A stretch of 64,000 nt of DNA, from positions 1,860,001 to 1,924,000 of the forward strand of contig NZ_AP023354.1 of assembly GCF_018324685.1 (NCBI RefSeq), written 5' to 3'. The notes under the pieces were generated by a model, which was given only the letters and a program-made list of their open reading frames with translations, was not told where the DNA came from and did not search any database. Source of the stretch: Actinocatenispora sera (GTDB taxonomy: Bacteria > Actinomycetota > Actinomycetes > Mycobacteriales > Micromonosporaceae). Below, in pieces: positions 62,777 to 64,000 of this stretch (position 1 is its first letter; each line of letters begins with the position of its first letter). A program made the translations under genes and the position numbers.

Positions 62777-64000
62777 ATGCACGCCCCGATCAGTCGCCGT
62801 ACGATCCTCGCCGCGGGCGGGGGCATCGCCGCCGCCACCGCCGTCGGCGGCACCGGACTCGCCACGGCTGCTGCGGCGGACCCGGCCAGTACCAACGGAT
62901 ACGTCGACGTCCAGCTGCTGAACATCACCGACCTGCACGGGTACCTCCAGCCGCCGGCGGACGGCAGCGGTGGCCTCATCACCGGTGCCGGCGGCGCCAC
63001 GGTCCGGGTCGGCGGGGTCGCCTACCTCGCCAGTCACCTGAAGCGGATCAGGCGCAGCGATGCCAACTCGATCTTCTGCTCCGCCGGGGACAACTTCTCC
63101 GGCTGGCCGTACGAGGTCGACTCGCAGAACAACGAGCCCACCATCGAGGTCCTCAACAAGCTCGGGCTGCGCTTCTCCTCGGTCGGCAACCACGAGCTCG
63201 ACAAGAGCACCGACTTCCTGCTGCACCACATGCAGGACGGGCACCGTTACCCGTACGACGAGCCGTTCGTCGACTTCGTCGACTCCACCGGCCGGCGCTT
63301 CCACGGCGCGGACTGGACGTTCCACACCGGAAACGTGGTGCACCGGGACGGCAACCGGCTCGTTGCCCCGGCGTACAACATCGAGTACGTGGACGCCGGG
63401 CGCGGCCGCCGGATCCCGATCGGCTTCATCCACCTGACCGTCGAAGGCTGCGTGGAAGGCCCCGGCTTCAACTGCTCGTACCAGCCGACACTCGCCACCA
63501 CCGACCTGATCGCCGCGGCGAACCGGTCGGCCGCGGCGCTGAAACGCCGCGGCGTCAACGCGCTGATCGTGGTGATGCACGAGGGCGGGGTCGCCGGCAG
63601 CGACTACAACGCGGGTACCAACCCGACCGGGCCGGCGTTCGATCTCGCAGCGGTGGCCGACCCGGACATCGCCGCGATCGTCACCGGGCACTGGCACTGC
63701 CGGTTCAACATGATGGTGCCCGGACCGGACGGCGTGCCGCGGCCGGTCACCGAGGCCGGCTGCAACGGCCAGCTCGTCACCGAGGTCAACCTGAAGCTCG
63801 ATCCGTCGTCCGGCCGGTTCGTCCGCGAGCTGACCAGCGCCACCAACCACGCGGTGACCCGGGACGTCCCGGCCGATCCGGAGGTACGGGACATCGTCGA
63901 CTACTGGGTGGCCGCCGCGGATCGGCTGGCCGCCACCCCGATCGCCCGGCAGACCGGCGATCTGGTGCGCACCCCGAACGCCGACGGGGAGAGCACGCTC
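62777..64000 (+). CDS. Secreted 5'-nucleotidase / metallophosphatase (cut by window edge)
   Basis: At least 408 aa, open to the end of the window. Tat-type signal peptide (SRRTILAAGGGIAAATAVGG). Metallophosphatase motifs: NITDLHGYLQ (Asp and His metal ligands), SAGDNFSGWP, SVGNHELDK, MHEGG and VTGHWHCRFN. The 5'-nucleotidase C-terminal domain presumably follows beyond the window. It probably releases phosphate from extracellular nucleotides, consistent with the phosphate genes upstream. GGGAGAG precedes the ATG at 62777. Confidence 0.92.
   Translation, partial: MHAPISRRTILAAGGGIAAATAVGGTGLATAAAADPASTNGYVDVQLLNITDLHGYLQPPADGSGGLITGAGGATVRVGGVAYLASHLKRIRRSDANSIFCSAGDNFSGWPYEVDSQNNEPTIEVLNKLGLRFSSVGNHELDKSTDFLLHHMQDGHRYPYDEPFVDFVDSTGRRFHGADWTFHTGNVVHRDGNRLVAPAYNIEYVDAGRGRRIPIGFIHLTVEGCVEGPGFNCSYQPTLATTDLIAAANRSAAALKRRGVNALIVVMHEGGVAGSDYNAGTNPTGPAFDLAAVADPDIAAIVTGHWHCRFNMMVPGPDGVPRPVTEAGCNGQLVTEVNLKLDPSSGRFVRELTSATNHAVTRDVPADPEVRDIVDYWVAAADRLAATPIARQTGDLVRTPNADGESTL

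Overview
The window is very GC-rich, uses GTG starts freely, and its genes often overlap by 4 bp (ATGA/GTGA). It carries mycothiol genes (mshA, a mycothiol-type formaldehyde dehydrogenase), a rex-hemA-hemC-hemD-hemB heme operon, senX3/regX3/phoU, and an XRE/DUF397 pair. Together these point to an actinobacterium, most likely of the Micromonosporaceae (an Actinoplanes/Actinocatenispora-like organism). The family placement is inference from gene content and order; no 16S rRNA or tRNA gene was seen.

Layout. 1-2.5 kb: the 5' part of an NhaA antiporter and a NarL-type two-component system. 2.5-8.7 kb: rex-hemACD plus hemB, behind a promoter that overlaps a Rex-type operator. 8.7-12.6 kb: accessory DNA with a marR gene behind a perfect 29-bp operator, a frameshifted remnant that resembles the N-terminus of a bacterial NACHT (NLR-like) protein, and an IS256-family element with intact ends and an 8-bp target duplication. 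The element sits among copies of a GCTTCCT/AGGAAGC palindrome. 12.6-17.5 kb: GNAT protein, polar amino-acid ABC transporter, transglycosylase-like protein, FmdB-type zinc ribbon. 17.6-20.8 kb: a double-GH18 chitinase gene broken by one frameshift. 21-23.3 kb: a DGPF/YCII protein and an ECF sigma factor fused to a degenerate tyrosine-recombinase domain. 23.4-29.5 kb: HtrA protease, mycothiol-linked aldehyde detoxification pair, cyclase-ATPase, Uma2 protein.

29.7-36.1 kb: hemL, a phosphatase, and the System II cytochrome c maturation set (TlpA-like, CcdA, ResB, ResC). With the earlier hem genes this covers tetrapyrrole synthesis and heme attachment. 36.1-38.7 kb: a small divergent locus with a three-gene minus-strand operon of unknown function facing an XRE regulator and its DUF397 partner. 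38.9-46.4 kb: CPT-like kinase, YrhK protein, methyltransferase, SDR, mshA, YbjN protein, flavohemoglobin, gpmA. 46.6-51.9 kb: hydrolase, phoU facing senX3-regX3 across a PHO-like repeat, gdhA. 52-56.3 kb: Cys-rich protein, Ppx/GppA phosphatase preceded by a possible leader peptide, TIM-barrel isomerase, DUF2625 protein, CGNR zinc finger. 56.6-62.6 kb: sugar ABC transporter, GH36-type alpha-galactosidase and AraC regulator, which together look like an alpha-galactoside uptake and hydrolysis unit. 62.8 kb to the end: a Tat-exported 5'-nucleotidase cut by the window edge.

Three features cut across regions. Many genes have a TANNNT-like -10 box ending 6-7 nt before the start codon with no Shine-Dalgarno, so they are probably leaderless. 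Short tandem repeats of 15-25 bp sit in many gene-end and intergenic regions. A 15-bp palindrome, TCCACTGTGGACAGT, recurs in unrelated genes.
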